This document shows positions 11,689 to 20,575 of a stretch of DNA of 27,508 bases, piece by piece. The stretch covers positions 1 to 27,508 of IMG/VR virus record IMGVR_UViG_3300043465_000265. The stretch is one strand, 5' to 3'. The notes under the pieces were generated by a model. The model was not told the origin of the DNA. It saw only the letters and a list, made by a program, of their open reading frames with translations, and made no database searches. The position numbers and the translations under genes are program-made. The DNA comes from a virus. The first letter of the stretch is position 1; every line of letters starts with the position of its first letter.

Positions 11689-11870
11689 TATTCAGCGGAC
11701 TCAGCTACAGGCTGCTTGCTGAAAACAGACCATACAGCAACGCCAATGGTAGCTACGGCAGCAGCCAACGCATCAACCGTTGCGCCGTCGATAAGGCCTT
11801 TTCCTGCCAGATAGCCAAAGCCAGCCGCAGCCACTGTACGAACGATTCCAAACAATTGTTCCTTATTCAT
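11688..11870 (-). CDS. Holin candidate
   Basis: 60 residues from ATG 11870 (AAGGGGA upstream). Two hydrophobic segments at about 6-26 (FGIVRTVAAAGFGYLAGKGL) and 31-50 (DALAAAVATIGVAVWSVFSK), with a short acidic tail. This is class II holin topology and resembles the Pam3-gp28-type small holins of alphaproteobacterial phages. It directly follows the endolysin gene with one base between. It would open the inner membrane at lysis time. Confidence 0.75.
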   Translation of the reverse strand: MNKEQLFGIVRTVAAAGFGYLAGKGLIDGATVDALAAAVATIGVAVWSVFSKQPVAESAE

Positions 11871-11871
11871 G

Positions 11872-12264
11872 TCATTTCCCCTTAGGATAAATCTTCCAAG
11901 GTAGTTCCCAGTGTGGGCCATCCTTAAAAGTTCGCCAATCGCCGCCCCAGGTAATTGGGACGTTCTCATCTGCCGCAGCAGCTTTTACAATCTTAGCTAA
12001 TCTATGGTATAAAGGCCAGTCCCATGATACTTTACCGCCGATCATGGGGACAATATCAACAGCGTGTCCAGTAATGTGGCGCGAGTTTAGAGTCTTTGAT
12101 GCACCTTGCTTAACCAATTGCTTTTGACGATCAACGGTACGCAGACCTTCCAGCACAGTAAAATCAAGGTCTGACATAGCAGCAGCTTTCTTTACCACAC
12201 GCACTAAATCAGGATGGACTCCCTCAAGACGCGATAAAGAACGGCTACCAAGGATGATGCTCAC
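11872..12264 (-). CDS. M15-family peptidase endolysin
   Basis: 130 residues from a GTG at 12264 that overlaps the upstream stop (GTGA). The zinc-peptidase motifs are SRHITGHAVDIVP (H63, D70) and DGPHWELPW (H118), as in L-Ala-D-Glu/D-Ala-D-Ala peptidases of the VanY/M15 type. It should cut the peptide stem of peptidoglycan. There is no signal peptide, so export depends on a holin. Flanked by membrane proteins and spanins, it is clearly the lysis enzyme. Confidence 0.92.
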   Translation of the reverse strand: MSIILGSRSLSRLEGVHPDLVRVVKKAAAMSDLDFTVLEGLRTVDRQKQLVKQGASKTLNSRHITGHAVDIVPMIGGKVSWDWPLYHRLAKIVKAAAADENVPITWGGDWRTFKDGPHWELPWKIYPKGK

Positions 12265-12443
12265 ACCGCACCCTTTTGCAGCACGCTTACTAGTATGCCG
12301 ATCAGCAATACAATAATTGTGCCGCAAGCAGATATGCCAAGGCTTTCGATTCGCTTCATCCGCGCACAGATACTCTCGTATCTAAATGCACAGACTTGTT
12401 CATGCGTGTTAAGTTGCGCCTGTGTTTCGTCAATGCTAGCCAT
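12261..12443 (-). CDS. Small tail-anchored membrane protein, second holin/antiholin candidate
   Basis: 60 residues: an N-terminal helical, polar region (IDETQAQLNTHEQVCAFRYE) and one C-terminal transmembrane segment (about 38-55, ACGTIIVLLIGILVSVL). This is XhlA-like topology. It lies immediately before the endolysin with a GTGA overlap. A role as accessory holin or antiholin is inference from position and topology. Confidence 0.72.
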   Translation of the reverse strand: MASIDETQAQLNTHEQVCAFRYESICARMKRIESLGISACGTIIVLLIGILVSVLQKGAV

Positions 12444-12470
12444 TTGATCTCACCAATTTGGTTGCAGTGA

Positions 12471-12743
12471 TTAAGCTTCTGCTTCTGGCAGTGCTACTGG
12501 TGCAGCCTTAGCTTGCGCTTCAGCATAGGCAGCTACTACGTCAGCAGTATGCGTTGCAGCGCATATTGCCTGCACGCGAGCATCTTCTGCGCTGTAGTCA
12601 TCGCCTGGTGCGACAACGTGACGGTGGAATGTGCCGCTGATCTGTTCACCGTCTTCGAGGATGGCAGTCTTAGTGCGTACTTGCACTGAGCCGTTTTCAA
12701 GGACTTCGATGCGGTCTACTACTTCTGTTTTCTCTAAAGCCAT
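12471..12743 (-). CDS. Small protein after the tailspikes, unknown
   Basis: 90 residues from ATG 12743 (GGAG 6 nt upstream). Beta-rich start (VVDRIEVLENGSVQVRTKTA) and Ala-rich C-terminus. Proteins of this type often follow tail-fiber genes in podoviruses, but I know no function; an assembly or tail role is only positional. Confidence 0.65.
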   Translation of the reverse strand: MALEKTEVVDRIEVLENGSVQVRTKTAILEDGEQISGTFHRHVVAPGDDYSAEDARVQAICAATHTADVVAAYAEAQAKAAPVALPEAEA

Positions 12744-12773
12744 TTTAATCTCCAATCAAAATCAAGAGTGTTG

Positions 12774-14453
12774 TTACAGATTGCCTTCGCTCACCCATGT
12801 TCCTGGGTTTCCTGCTACCGTGCAGCGCCAGCCTTTAGGCTGACCTACCACAGAAACAGATTGAATTACCCGATCACTTACGTTCCAGTTGTTTCCAGTT
12901 ACAGGCGCTGCGTTTCCATACTGCGATACGATAACACCGCTCCCCGCAGCGTTATCTACCCTGTTAAGCACGGTGTTAGTTTCAGAGAAAATAGACCCTG
13001 CGCTTGAACCTGAAAAAATAATTGCGGGTGTGGTTGTGTCTGAGGAACTAAGATAGTTGGCATCTATACGGGCGCGTGGAGATGCGTTAAGTTCAAAAAC
13101 AATTGCTGCACCAAAAGCTACATTCGCTGTAATTACAGCGCCTGTAACTTTTGCAATTTGAATAGTTTGCACCGTGCAACCTTCAATAAAATTGTTGCTG
13201 AATCGCAAACCTTCATGCGAAGACGTATCTATAGTGTTTACAGCCACGCCATATTGAGAGGCGCGGACTGAATTTGAAAGTATAGCCGTGCTAACCACAG
13301 TTGTTGCTGAACGAGCAATAACCGATAGCGCATAATTTGGTGATGTATGCGTAATGTTATTATTGCTAATTACGCAGCGCGGCGAATTAGAAACATATAT
13401 TGAAACAGGGTTAGCCGCAGAATCCGCGCAATCTAAGACGCACGCATTATTTTGAATTAACACTGGCGAACCATTTGTAATTGCTGAAATACATGGGCCA
13501 CGAATTGAGTCTAAAGAGTTGTTACTGACAATCACTGGTGTGCCTAGTATGCCAGAAGGAGTTGTTATTCCAATGGCAGCAGGAGCCAATGTGAAAAAGT
13601 TTGTAGTGGATATGCAGCAGTTTGAAACTGTATTGCCTGAACAAATAGTTCCAGGTGCTGATTGGAGATATATCCCCGCGCCTGACGCACCACTTAGCGA
13701 TGAGCCTATAATGTCTCGAACCTCATTATTCATAACCTGCGTTTTGGTATTGAAATTGTTAGTCATGTATACAGCAATGCCATAGGCAAGATGAGCGCCT
13801 ACGGTGTTACCTAGAATTTTATTGCCTGTGGGTTGAGCGCCAGCATAGGTATCTTGCACCAATATGCCGTGATCGCCGCCGCCGAAACATTTGTTGTTGG
13901 AAATTGTGTTCCAGTTGGCTTGATTTAACACAGCAATATCGCAAGAGTCCTGCTGATACGCACCGATCCAACCATCGAACCTACAGTTGTCAACAGTGTT
14001 ATAGCTGGAGTCGTACAGCCACACTCCGTATTGACGCATCCCTACGACATTGAGATTAGTTACAGTGTTGAATACGCCACCTTGAAGCCCAACAGCGCCG
14101 CTTGGACTCGTAACTGAAGGGGTTGTGCTGTATATCCAAAGGCTATCAATGACTACTTGGCTTTTGTTAATACCCACAAAAGCAAATCCATTTGCAAAAT
14201 CCCTAAAGATTTTTGTGTCTCTGCTTTGCCCTTTTAACGTCAAAAAGCTGTACAGGTTAAGCGGTGCAGTAGTTCGGTATGATACGGCTGGATCAGGGAA
14301 AATTATCTCTCCACCGCCAGCATCATTAGCTGCGTCGAGAGCAGCTTGGATTGCCAAGGTATCGTCCGTCGATCCGTTACCCACAGCGCCGTAATCTAAT
14401 ACGTTAAATGGCGCACCCTCAATCATTGAGTATGTTGCTTTGGTAAGGCTCAT
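12774..14453 (-). CDS. Tailspike with pectate-lyase-like beta-helix
   Basis: 559 residues. A short N-terminal peptide (SLTKATYSMIEGAP) is followed by NVLDYGAVGNGSTDDTLAIQ at about 17-36, the usual entry to a right-handed parallel beta-helix. Many Asn-rich rungs follow (NTVDNCRFDGW, NTISNNKCFGGG, ISNNNITH). The last 40 residues (QPKGWRCTVAGNPGTWVSEG) form a C-terminal motif seen in many spikes. It likely binds and cleaves host surface polysaccharide. It lacks a head-binding domain, so it probably docks on the 675-residue spike or the fiber protein. AGGA lies 7 nt before ATG. Confidence 0.85.
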   Translation of the reverse strand: MSLTKATYSMIEGAPFNVLDYGAVGNGSTDDTLAIQAALDAANDAGGGEIIFPDPAVSYRTTAPLNLYSFLTLKGQSRDTKIFRDFANGFAFVGINKSQVVIDSLWIYSTTPSVTSPSGAVGLQGGVFNTVTNLNVVGMRQYGVWLYDSSYNTVDNCRFDGWIGAYQQDSCDIAVLNQANWNTISNNKCFGGGDHGILVQDTYAGAQPTGNKILGNTVGAHLAYGIAVYMTNNFNTKTQVMNNEVRDIIGSSLSGASGAGIYLQSAPGTICSGNTVSNCCISTTNFFTLAPAAIGITTPSGILGTPVIVSNNSLDSIRGPCISAITNGSPVLIQNNACVLDCADSAANPVSIYVSNSPRCVISNNNITHTSPNYALSVIARSATTVVSTAILSNSVRASQYGVAVNTIDTSSHEGLRFSNNFIEGCTVQTIQIAKVTGAVITANVAFGAAIVFELNASPRARIDANYLSSSDTTTPAIIFSGSSAGSIFSETNTVLNRVDNAAGSGVIVSQYGNAAPVTGNNWNVSDRVIQSVSVVGQPKGWRCTVAGNPGTWVSEGNL

Positions 14454-14466
14454 AACAAAATCCTAT

Positions 14467-15342
14467 TTATGTCGTTTTGTAAACGCCGCTGATGGCAATT
14501 TCAGGTCTTGCGGATGTAAGGGTTAACCCTGTAAACGCCGCGCCGCCCGTATTATAGAAAATACCGCTAGTCCCGCCAAGGTAAAATGTAGGCAATGCGG
14601 TTCCGGCTACCACAACTCCGCTGGCATAACCCCAACTACAGCCGTTAATTATTCCGCTAGCTGCAGCAAAAGGAAGACCTGTTATACTAAGTGCGTCTAT
14701 GTTGCGCGTTTGACCAGCAGCCATATAAATATAGATGTGGAAATACACTAAATCGCCAACGCGAGTGTACCTACCAGTTTGCGTTGTGTACGATACTGGC
14801 GCTGTAAAGCCTTGGTTAAAGCTAGGTGTAAACGTACCTTCTTCATACCAATCCAGTAATTCGCTGGTCATGCCAGCAGCGTGCGTGTTTGCGCTGAAGT
14901 CGATGCCTTTGCCAGCGGCAGGCGCAAATCCGTTGGTAGTGATGTCGCCAACAACAACACCAGCGATATTAAACTGCACTTTTGACGAAACAGGGGTTGT
15001 TGCGATTTGCATGAAGTTGGAGCCGTTGCTCCAGAAAAGGTTTGCAAAGTTTTCAGCGTTGTTTCCGCCCAGCAAAAACCCACCATTGGTTGAACCAACG
15101 CCACCATAAATGCTGAGGTATGTGTTTGCGGATGTGTTGGTGATACCGACTTGCGTTCCGCCAATGCTATAGGCTGGGGTTCCCGTTCCGAACGATGCAG
15201 ACAGTGCAGACATAGCACGGCCAGCAGTCACGTTGGCTATGCTAACCTTGACTGTTGAGCCGCCTTGCACAATCGGAAGAACTTCCGTGCCTGCAAGCGG
15301 AGTTGATGCTCCGGTTAACGCTGAGATTGTCTTATCTGCCAT
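14467..15342 (-). CDS. Tail fiber/appendage protein
   Basis: 291 residues. The start (ADKTISALTGASTPLAGTEV, then LPIVQGGSTVKVS) is common in trimeric phage fiber and spike proteins. A Gly/Ser/Asn-rich middle leads to EEGTFTPSF at about 170 and beta-rich sequence (GRYTRVGDLVYFHIYIY) seen in fiber tips. No enzyme motif. It lies between two spike genes and may link them or be an additional receptor-binding fiber. Confidence 0.78.
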   Translation of the reverse strand: MADKTISALTGASTPLAGTEVLPIVQGGSTVKVSIANVTAGRAMSALSASFGTGTPAYSIGGTQVGITNTSANTYLSIYGGVGSTNGGFLLGGNNAENFANLFWSNGSNFMQIATTPVSSKVQFNIAGVVVGDITTNGFAPAAGKGIDFSANTHAAGMTSELLDWYEEGTFTPSFNQGFTAPVSYTTQTGRYTRVGDLVYFHIYIYMAAGQTRNIDALSITGLPFAAASGIINGCSWGYASGVVVAGTALPTFYLGGTSGIFYNTGGAAFTGLTLTSARPEIAISGVYKTT

Positions 15343-15351
15343 GTTCGTTCC

Positions 15352-17379
15352 TTAAATCATCCGGCCTTCAAAACGTGTACGCCAATTTGTGAGTGCGCTG
15401 CCAGACGTAACATCTACTGTTTTTGTCGAGCCGCTAATTGTTAGTTTAATATATGCCGTATCGCCAGCGTCCATATACGCCGTGACAGTGCCATCAATAA
15501 CCAGTTCGTTTCCTGATGTGCGGCAAGCGCCAGGGCTTTTGCGATCAATCAGATATTCGCCGTTGCTTGTGACCAAAACTAACTGGCTGTCAGTATGGGC
15601 AGCACCAAGATCACCTAAAGAAAGTTGTGCCTTAAACTCGTAATAGCCGAATAAAGGCGCAGTGAATATACCTGTGGCTGCCGCAAACGCAGACGCCGTG
15701 TCGTATTGTTCGCTCCATGCAACAGCGTTAAACGAATATGCTGTGCCGTCACCAGTTATATTGTTAGCGTCGTTCGTTAACCCAGCCGCAAAAGCGCCGT
15801 TATCAGATCGAATGAAATCGGTTGTCTTGGCCCTATAGCCAGGTTCAATAGTGGCGTTTGTCGATACGATGTCATATTCGGTGGTCGCGTTAATATTTTT
15901 AATCAGCGACGATCCAGACGTAGCGCCTACACTGCAACCCTTCAGCGAGAAGTTACCCGCTGCATTGCCCATATCCATAAGCTGCGTTGTATTGGACGCG
16001 TTAGTCTGCAGGAAGCAGCCGCTAAAGTTTGCACAATGTGCAGTCGCTGCCTGATAAATTCCGCTTACACTATCTTCAAACCAGCAACCATCAAAGTTAG
16101 CTACCTGAATGTTGGTGCCTGTAAAGTCAAACCCACCGGATTGGCTAAAGACGCAGCCGACAAATGCCCATGCCGATCCAGCCAAGGCAACAACAGCATC
16201 ATCGCAACCTGAAAAAGTTGTGTTCGCAAAGCGATATATAGCGCCTGCGCCATAAGCGCCGCGTGCAGCACCGATAACAAAGCAACCTGTTATCTCAGCA
16301 TCATGGGCAAAGTCTGGTGCAGTGCCGCTACCAAGGTTAAAACCAGTGCTATTAGCGCCAGCTAGATCACTAATGGTCAGGTTAATAAAGCGGTTACGCC
16401 ATGCCCCGCCGCTGACAGCCGATGCGTAGGCTTCAACTGCAATGTTAGCCAACGAGTTGCCGTCGAAAAACATATCTCGAACTGTGCAGTTTTGCCAGTT
16501 TTCAGTTGCGCCATCGCTGATGGAAAACATTTTTCCGCTAGATGCGCCAATCCACTTCAAAGTGGTTCGAGCAGGTTCACTTGCATTACCAGTGCCGTCA
16601 CCAAAAAAGATTTGGCCATCAGCAGTTAATCTTAGCGTTGCCGAAATTGCATAGGTTCCCGTTGGCGCGTAAACCGCTTTACCAGTGTCTAGGGCGTCCT
16701 GAATAGCAGTGGTATCATCCTCTACACCATCGCCAACAGCGCCAAAGTCTTTGACTGAAACATATTGCTCCAGCTTCGTCTGAACGGTCTGTGCAGTGGC
16801 TCCAGGGAAGCTTGCAGTGTAGCTAATGGCAGTTGCGTTTCCAGAATTGATGACGCCAGTTTCGTTTGTCATTACCTCAATGCTAGAATTGAGCGGCGGA
16901 GCGATTGAGAATGTAATTACGTTACCAGATAAGCCGTAGCTATCCTTTTCCTGATAGACGCCGTTAATGAAAACGTTGGTTGCTAGAATGGTCGAGGGCG
17001 CGGCAGAAAGCGTAAAATCAACCTCAACGCCATCACCAACAAAGTCGTTCTTGACAACAGACGCAGATACAGCGGCAGGATCGAAGCCATAGCCCACAGG
17101 ACTGTAGAGAACAAACTCCTCGCGCTTGTTGCGGATTGTGATTGAGAACTCGCCAGCCGTATACAACAGTGCTGGCGTGCCGTTACGATAAGCATAGCCA
17201 TTGCTTGTGCGGATAGGCTGCGTAGCTGGAATGGTTAGGTTGCTATCCCAAAATACCTGAATCGGATTCTGTTCAGGGTCTTGGTTAATCTCACCGATAT
17301 ACAGGTAGCCGTCATCCAGCGGCGTGCCGTCTAGATCGGTGAATATTGGGTAAGGGCCAGTAACTTGAGTAAGTGCCAT
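15352..17379 (-). CDS. Tailspike with P22-type head-binding domain
   Basis: 675 residues. Residues 1-105 (YPIFTDLDGTPLDDGYLYIG, then PVGYGFDPAAVS) match the P22 tailspike head-binding domain that attaches to the portal/tail hub. Residues 110-172 form a small adaptor (GDGVEVDFTLSAAPSTI, VFINGVYQEKDSY). A beta-helix starts at about 207 (VSVKDFGAVGDGVEDDTTAI). The C-terminal 140 residues (GDGTAYSFNAVAW ... GIFTAPLFGYYEFKAQLSL) look C1q-like. This is the main host-recognition spike and probably carries the depolymerase site. The Shine-Dalgarno is poor, but a possible promoter lies just upstream. Confidence 0.9.
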   Translation of the reverse strand: MALTQVTGPYPIFTDLDGTPLDDGYLYIGEINQDPEQNPIQVFWDSNLTIPATQPIRTSNGYAYRNGTPALLYTAGEFSITIRNKREEFVLYSPVGYGFDPAAVSASVVKNDFVGDGVEVDFTLSAAPSTILATNVFINGVYQEKDSYGLSGNVITFSIAPPLNSSIEVMTNETGVINSGNATAISYTASFPGATAQTVQTKLEQYVSVKDFGAVGDGVEDDTTAIQDALDTGKAVYAPTGTYAISATLRLTADGQIFFGDGTGNASEPARTTLKWIGASSGKMFSISDGATENWQNCTVRDMFFDGNSLANIAVEAYASAVSGGAWRNRFINLTISDLAGANSTGFNLGSGTAPDFAHDAEITGCFVIGAARGAYGAGAIYRFANTTFSGCDDAVVALAGSAWAFVGCVFSQSGGFDFTGTNIQVANFDGCWFEDSVSGIYQAATAHCANFSGCFLQTNASNTTQLMDMGNAAGNFSLKGCSVGATSGSSLIKNINATTEYDIVSTNATIEPGYRAKTTDFIRSDNGAFAAGLTNDANNITGDGTAYSFNAVAWSEQYDTASAFAAATGIFTAPLFGYYEFKAQLSLGDLGAAHTDSQLVLVTSNGEYLIDRKSPGACRTSGNELVIDGTVTAYMDAGDTAYIKLTISGSTKTVDVTSGSALTNWRTRFEGRMI

Positions 17380-17406
17380 TAGAACTTAATCCCTTGCGTC
17401 GTTAGG

Positions 17407-17435
17407 CTTATAGCCGAAATTATGTTGTGTGGAAA
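17407..17435 (-). promoter_or_regulatory. Possible promoter for the tailspike genes
   Basis: On the minus strand TTTCCA (17435-17430) and TATAAG (17412-17407) with a 17-bp spacer lie in the 61-bp gap before the spike gene. The -10 is good and the -35 moderate. The shared 18-nt element of the two other promoters is absent. Confidence 0.4.
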
Positions 17436-17440
17436 GGCCA

Positions 17441-20263
17441 TTACTGAATTCGCACAACAGGTGCGCCGCTAGTTCCTGGCATTGAATCTTGCTGACCTTG
17501 CGTTACCGCTGCTTGAGTTCCAGCCGCCTGTATCAATGCTGGCTTTGAACCTTCAAGTCGATCAGATAGATTGGTAAGAATGTTAGCTTCTTCCTTGCTT
17601 CCAGACTTTGTTTTTGCAAGCATCGCCATCAGGTTGCGGACAGGCTTACTTTCATAAGCGCGAACCGCTCCGGTGAAAGCCGCAGCCAATGCCGTGCCAA
17701 CTCCGCCTGTTTGCAGAAAATCTCCAAGCCCCAGAGCGCCAAGCAATAACGGAAAGTTTTCTTGTCCCGTTTGGGTCTTGACGCCAGCACCAGAAGCGCG
17801 GCGAGTGGCATTCAGGACGCGAACCAGGCCTTTGATTTCCTCCTGCTGTGACTTGCCGAAAAATACGCCAAGCTGATCCGCACGCTTGTTAATTTGCGTG
17901 ATGAATTTTTCTGCACTGACAGCACCGCCCTCAACGCCCATATCTTTCGCAATACGATTGACGATTGCCATACGCGCCAGAGACTGACCTTCAGGAGTAA
18001 GCGACTTGTAGAGCGCAGAAACATCGCTCTTTTTGCCGCTGAACAGCATATTGTTAATGACTTCAGGCGTTGCTTCGCCGTTGCGTATTATGCTCTTGAG
18101 AGCATTACGATTGGCTTCCTGAATGCTGTCACTCAAACGTGCGTCAGAAATGCGCCACTTATTGTAGTTGGTGCGTCCGCCACGATCGAGAATGAAGCTT
18201 CCCATGTCATCCTTAAATGGGCCATAAAGGTTTTTGACGGCAGATTTCACGCGATCAGATGCACCAACCGATAGAGCCTCATCCTGCCAAGCCTTGCCCA
18301 AAACATCACGGCGGAAAGCATCCATTGCCTCAATGTCTCGTCCAACAGCTTGTCCACGAATCTCTTGCAGCTTAGCGATAGCTTCGTCTGAGGCGGGTGT
18401 GCGAGCCTTGGATAGCTCTGCGATTTGATCATCAATAGCCTTGACAGTCTTATCAACAGCGACTTCGCCAGCGCCAGCAAGTCCAGAGAAAACTTCACGC
18501 TTCAAAGTGGTGTATTTTTCAACAACGTCGCCACGTTTACGAAGAACATCAGAAACAATCCGGTCTTCAACATCCGCTGGAACCGCTCCTGCGTTTTCAA
18601 GAATGAAATCTTTTACAGCTTCTTCGCGTGCTTCCTGTTGGGTTGCGCGTGCGCCACCAGTTCCGACAATAGGAATGCGCTCACCGATTGTTTGAGCAGC
18701 CTTGCCCATAAAGGTTTCGGGAGGACGGATGTCCGATGTCATAACAGGAATGCCAGTGCGTTCACCAGCCTCAATGATTTCTCGTGGCGCAGCGGGTGCA
18801 GCAAGTTCTTCAGTAACACGAGATACTGGCGTTGCTGGAGCAGCAGGCGCAGTCGGTGTTTCTAAAGGAACTTCAGGGCCACGGCGCACGCCACGCACAG
18901 ATGAAATCACGGCAGGCAAAGCTTGTTCAAGCACTTTACCCGCAGCGCCAGCGCCGCCAGCAATAGCAATCTCGCGTGTATCAAATGTTCCGCCAGCACC
19001 AGCCTGCGTTGCTTCAATACCAGCTTGAGTAAGAGCAGAGCCACCAGCAGTTCCAGCAACACTGGCCGCACGACCAGCAGGCGTAAATGCAGCAATGCCA
19101 CCAATGGCACGAGGAACATCGCTCCAGCGGAATCCTGGCTTAATGCCATATTCCTGTCCATCTTGCGAACGAAGGATGTAGTTGCCCTTGGCATCTTGAC
19201 GCACCTGAACGCCAGGATAGTTTGACTTAATAATCTGCACCGATTCTTCGGGGCTTGTGAACATTGTACCAATACCTGTACGCGCACCAGCCAAAGACAA
19301 CTCATTTAATTCAGGCATAGTTGTCCAGTCAGCAACAGCCTCAATCTCAGGTGTGCTGCGATCCGCACCAGTTACCGTTTCAACAATGCCTTCAAAGAAT
19401 CCAGCTTCTTCAGGCGCAGCGCCCTCTGCGGGTGGAAGAATCCGTGCGCCAAAGTTGCCAGCATTACGGAACTCAATAGCTTTTTGAAGGTCTACCTGGT
19501 TAGGTGTGATTCCAAGAGTACCAGCAAGTGCGTTTAGTTCCTCAAGCGTAGCGCCTTTATTGAAAGCCTCTTGAAGCTGCGTTGCTTTGTCTGCGGCAGA
19601 TGTAATTTCATACGGAGTGGCGAGGCCTATGCCCTGCTTATCAGGGTCTGCGCCTTGATCTGTCATCAACCCACGATAGGTTTCCGCCAAAGAGTTATAT
19701 CCTTGGAGCCTCTGGTTGTAGATAGACCGCGCAACGTCAGCCATATCTTTACGCTGAGCTTCAGACAATCCTTCGCCAGAAAGCAGTTGGTTATAAGCGT
19801 TGCGGAAACGGTCTGGGACACCAGCCGCATTTTGCACAGAAGCTGCTTCGCCCTCACGAACAGTAGAACCTGGGTCTAGAATCTTCATCAAAGAAAAGAC
19901 TGAACCAATGTTCCCGATTGGAGTACCTTTTTCTGTCAAGGCGATAATTTGACGGGTGGCGTTTTGAACCTGACGGAATTCCTTGACTTCTGGAATGCCT
20001 AAGAATTCAGTTCTCAATGAACCAATTCGGGAAAACCCTTTTTCCTCTATCTCGCGCTGTTCTCCGCGCTTAGTAATGTCAAGACGTTCTTCTTCAATCT
20101 CTGCCCCGCGAGTTTTACGACCTTCTTCAGCACGACGAGCAGCCGCCTCCTCTGGCGATTCTCCGCCAATGATGGGCCTAATGGTAGAAACAGGCACGCT
20201 TCTTGATTCTGGCCGATAGCCGCCATATTTTTTCAAGAAAGCTTTGTCATCAGGTTCAGCCAT
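17441..20263 (-). CDS. Large DNA-ejection (internal virion) protein, gp16 position
   Basis: 940 residues from ATG 20263; an upstream in-frame TTG at 20269 would add two residues. The N-terminus is charged and helical (EEAAARRAEEGRKTRGAEIE). Residues about 120-205 (SLMKILDPGSTVREGEAASV, YNQRLQGYNSLAETYRGLM) are typical of large ejection proteins. A Gly/Ala-rich, partly hydrophobic region follows at about 386-457, then a long helical C-terminal half. It should enter the cell envelope with the DNA, like P22 gp16. Third in a cassette with gp7- and gp20-like proteins. Confidence 0.8.
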   Translation of the reverse strand: MAEPDDKAFLKKYGGYRPESRSVPVSTIRPIIGGESPEEAAARRAEEGRKTRGAEIEEERLDITKRGEQREIEEKGFSRIGSLRTEFLGIPEVKEFRQVQNATRQIIALTEKGTPIGNIGSVFSLMKILDPGSTVREGEAASVQNAAGVPDRFRNAYNQLLSGEGLSEAQRKDMADVARSIYNQRLQGYNSLAETYRGLMTDQGADPDKQGIGLATPYEITSAADKATQLQEAFNKGATLEELNALAGTLGITPNQVDLQKAIEFRNAGNFGARILPPAEGAAPEEAGFFEGIVETVTGADRSTPEIEAVADWTTMPELNELSLAGARTGIGTMFTSPEESVQIIKSNYPGVQVRQDAKGNYILRSQDGQEYGIKPGFRWSDVPRAIGGIAAFTPAGRAASVAGTAGGSALTQAGIEATQAGAGGTFDTREIAIAGGAGAAGKVLEQALPAVISSVRGVRRGPEVPLETPTAPAAPATPVSRVTEELAAPAAPREIIEAGERTGIPVMTSDIRPPETFMGKAAQTIGERIPIVGTGGARATQQEAREEAVKDFILENAGAVPADVEDRIVSDVLRKRGDVVEKYTTLKREVFSGLAGAGEVAVDKTVKAIDDQIAELSKARTPASDEAIAKLQEIRGQAVGRDIEAMDAFRRDVLGKAWQDEALSVGASDRVKSAVKNLYGPFKDDMGSFILDRGGRTNYNKWRISDARLSDSIQEANRNALKSIIRNGEATPEVINNMLFSGKKSDVSALYKSLTPEGQSLARMAIVNRIAKDMGVEGGAVSAEKFITQINKRADQLGVFFGKSQQEEIKGLVRVLNATRRASGAGVKTQTGQENFPLLLGALGLGDFLQTGGVGTALAAAFTGAVRAYESKPVRNLMAMLAKTKSGSKEEANILTNLSDRLEGSKPALIQAAGTQAAVTQGQQDSMPGTSGAPVVRIQ

Positions 20264-20265
20264 AA

Positions 20266-20574
20266 TCAATCACCATATCTTTCACGAGAACCACTTACGT
20301 CAGGGGCCTTGCCCCAGCCAGGGAAGGTTATATGCAACGCACCTTTGTTACTAGCAGCAACGCGAGTGCCAGGGTATTTTTGTTTTACCAAAGCAATAGC
20401 TTCAGAAACCTTCATTCCCTTGGGTGGCATAAAATCTAATGCATCACCTTTTGGATGTGAGCCACGAGTGGTTGTTGTCATCCCCTGCCTTACTAAAGCT
20501 TGTTGATGCTTTTCAGTTCTAAATCCACTTGTTGGAGTGAATCCAAGGTTGGTTAAATCCTTTACTGGATTAAT
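20266..20574 (-). CDS. M15-like peptidase domain, start unclear
   Basis: The domain itself is clear: TSGFRTEKHQQALVRQG, SHPKGDALDFMPP (H and D zinc ligands) and ALHITFPGWG (second H), the pattern of M15/DUF882-like murein peptidases. No ATG, GTG or TTG occurs between the stop of the upstream ejection gene and the conserved region. Options are: a TTG at 20655 with no Shine-Dalgarno and 80 bp of overlap; an ATT at 20574 with AAGGG 7 nt upstream; or a +1 frameshift near the upstream stop (20576-20578) giving one fused protein. Coordinates here use the ATT. It would open peptidoglycan during DNA entry. Confidence 0.72.
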   Translation of the reverse strand: MNPVKDLTNLGFTPTSGFRTEKHQQALVRQGMTTTTRGSHPKGDALDFMPPKGMKVSEAIALVKQKYPGTRVAASNKGALHITFPGWGKAPDVSGSRERYGD

Positions 20575-20575
20575 G

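Noticed and set aside
11871-11969. Longer start for the holin (93 residues)
   Set aside because: It would lie within the endolysin gene and adds a non-membrane segment; ATG 11870 has its own ribosome site.
17894-18865. Several plus-strand frames opposite the gp16-position protein
   Set aside because: Low-complexity Ser/Arg/Cys-rich antisense translations, typical shadows.
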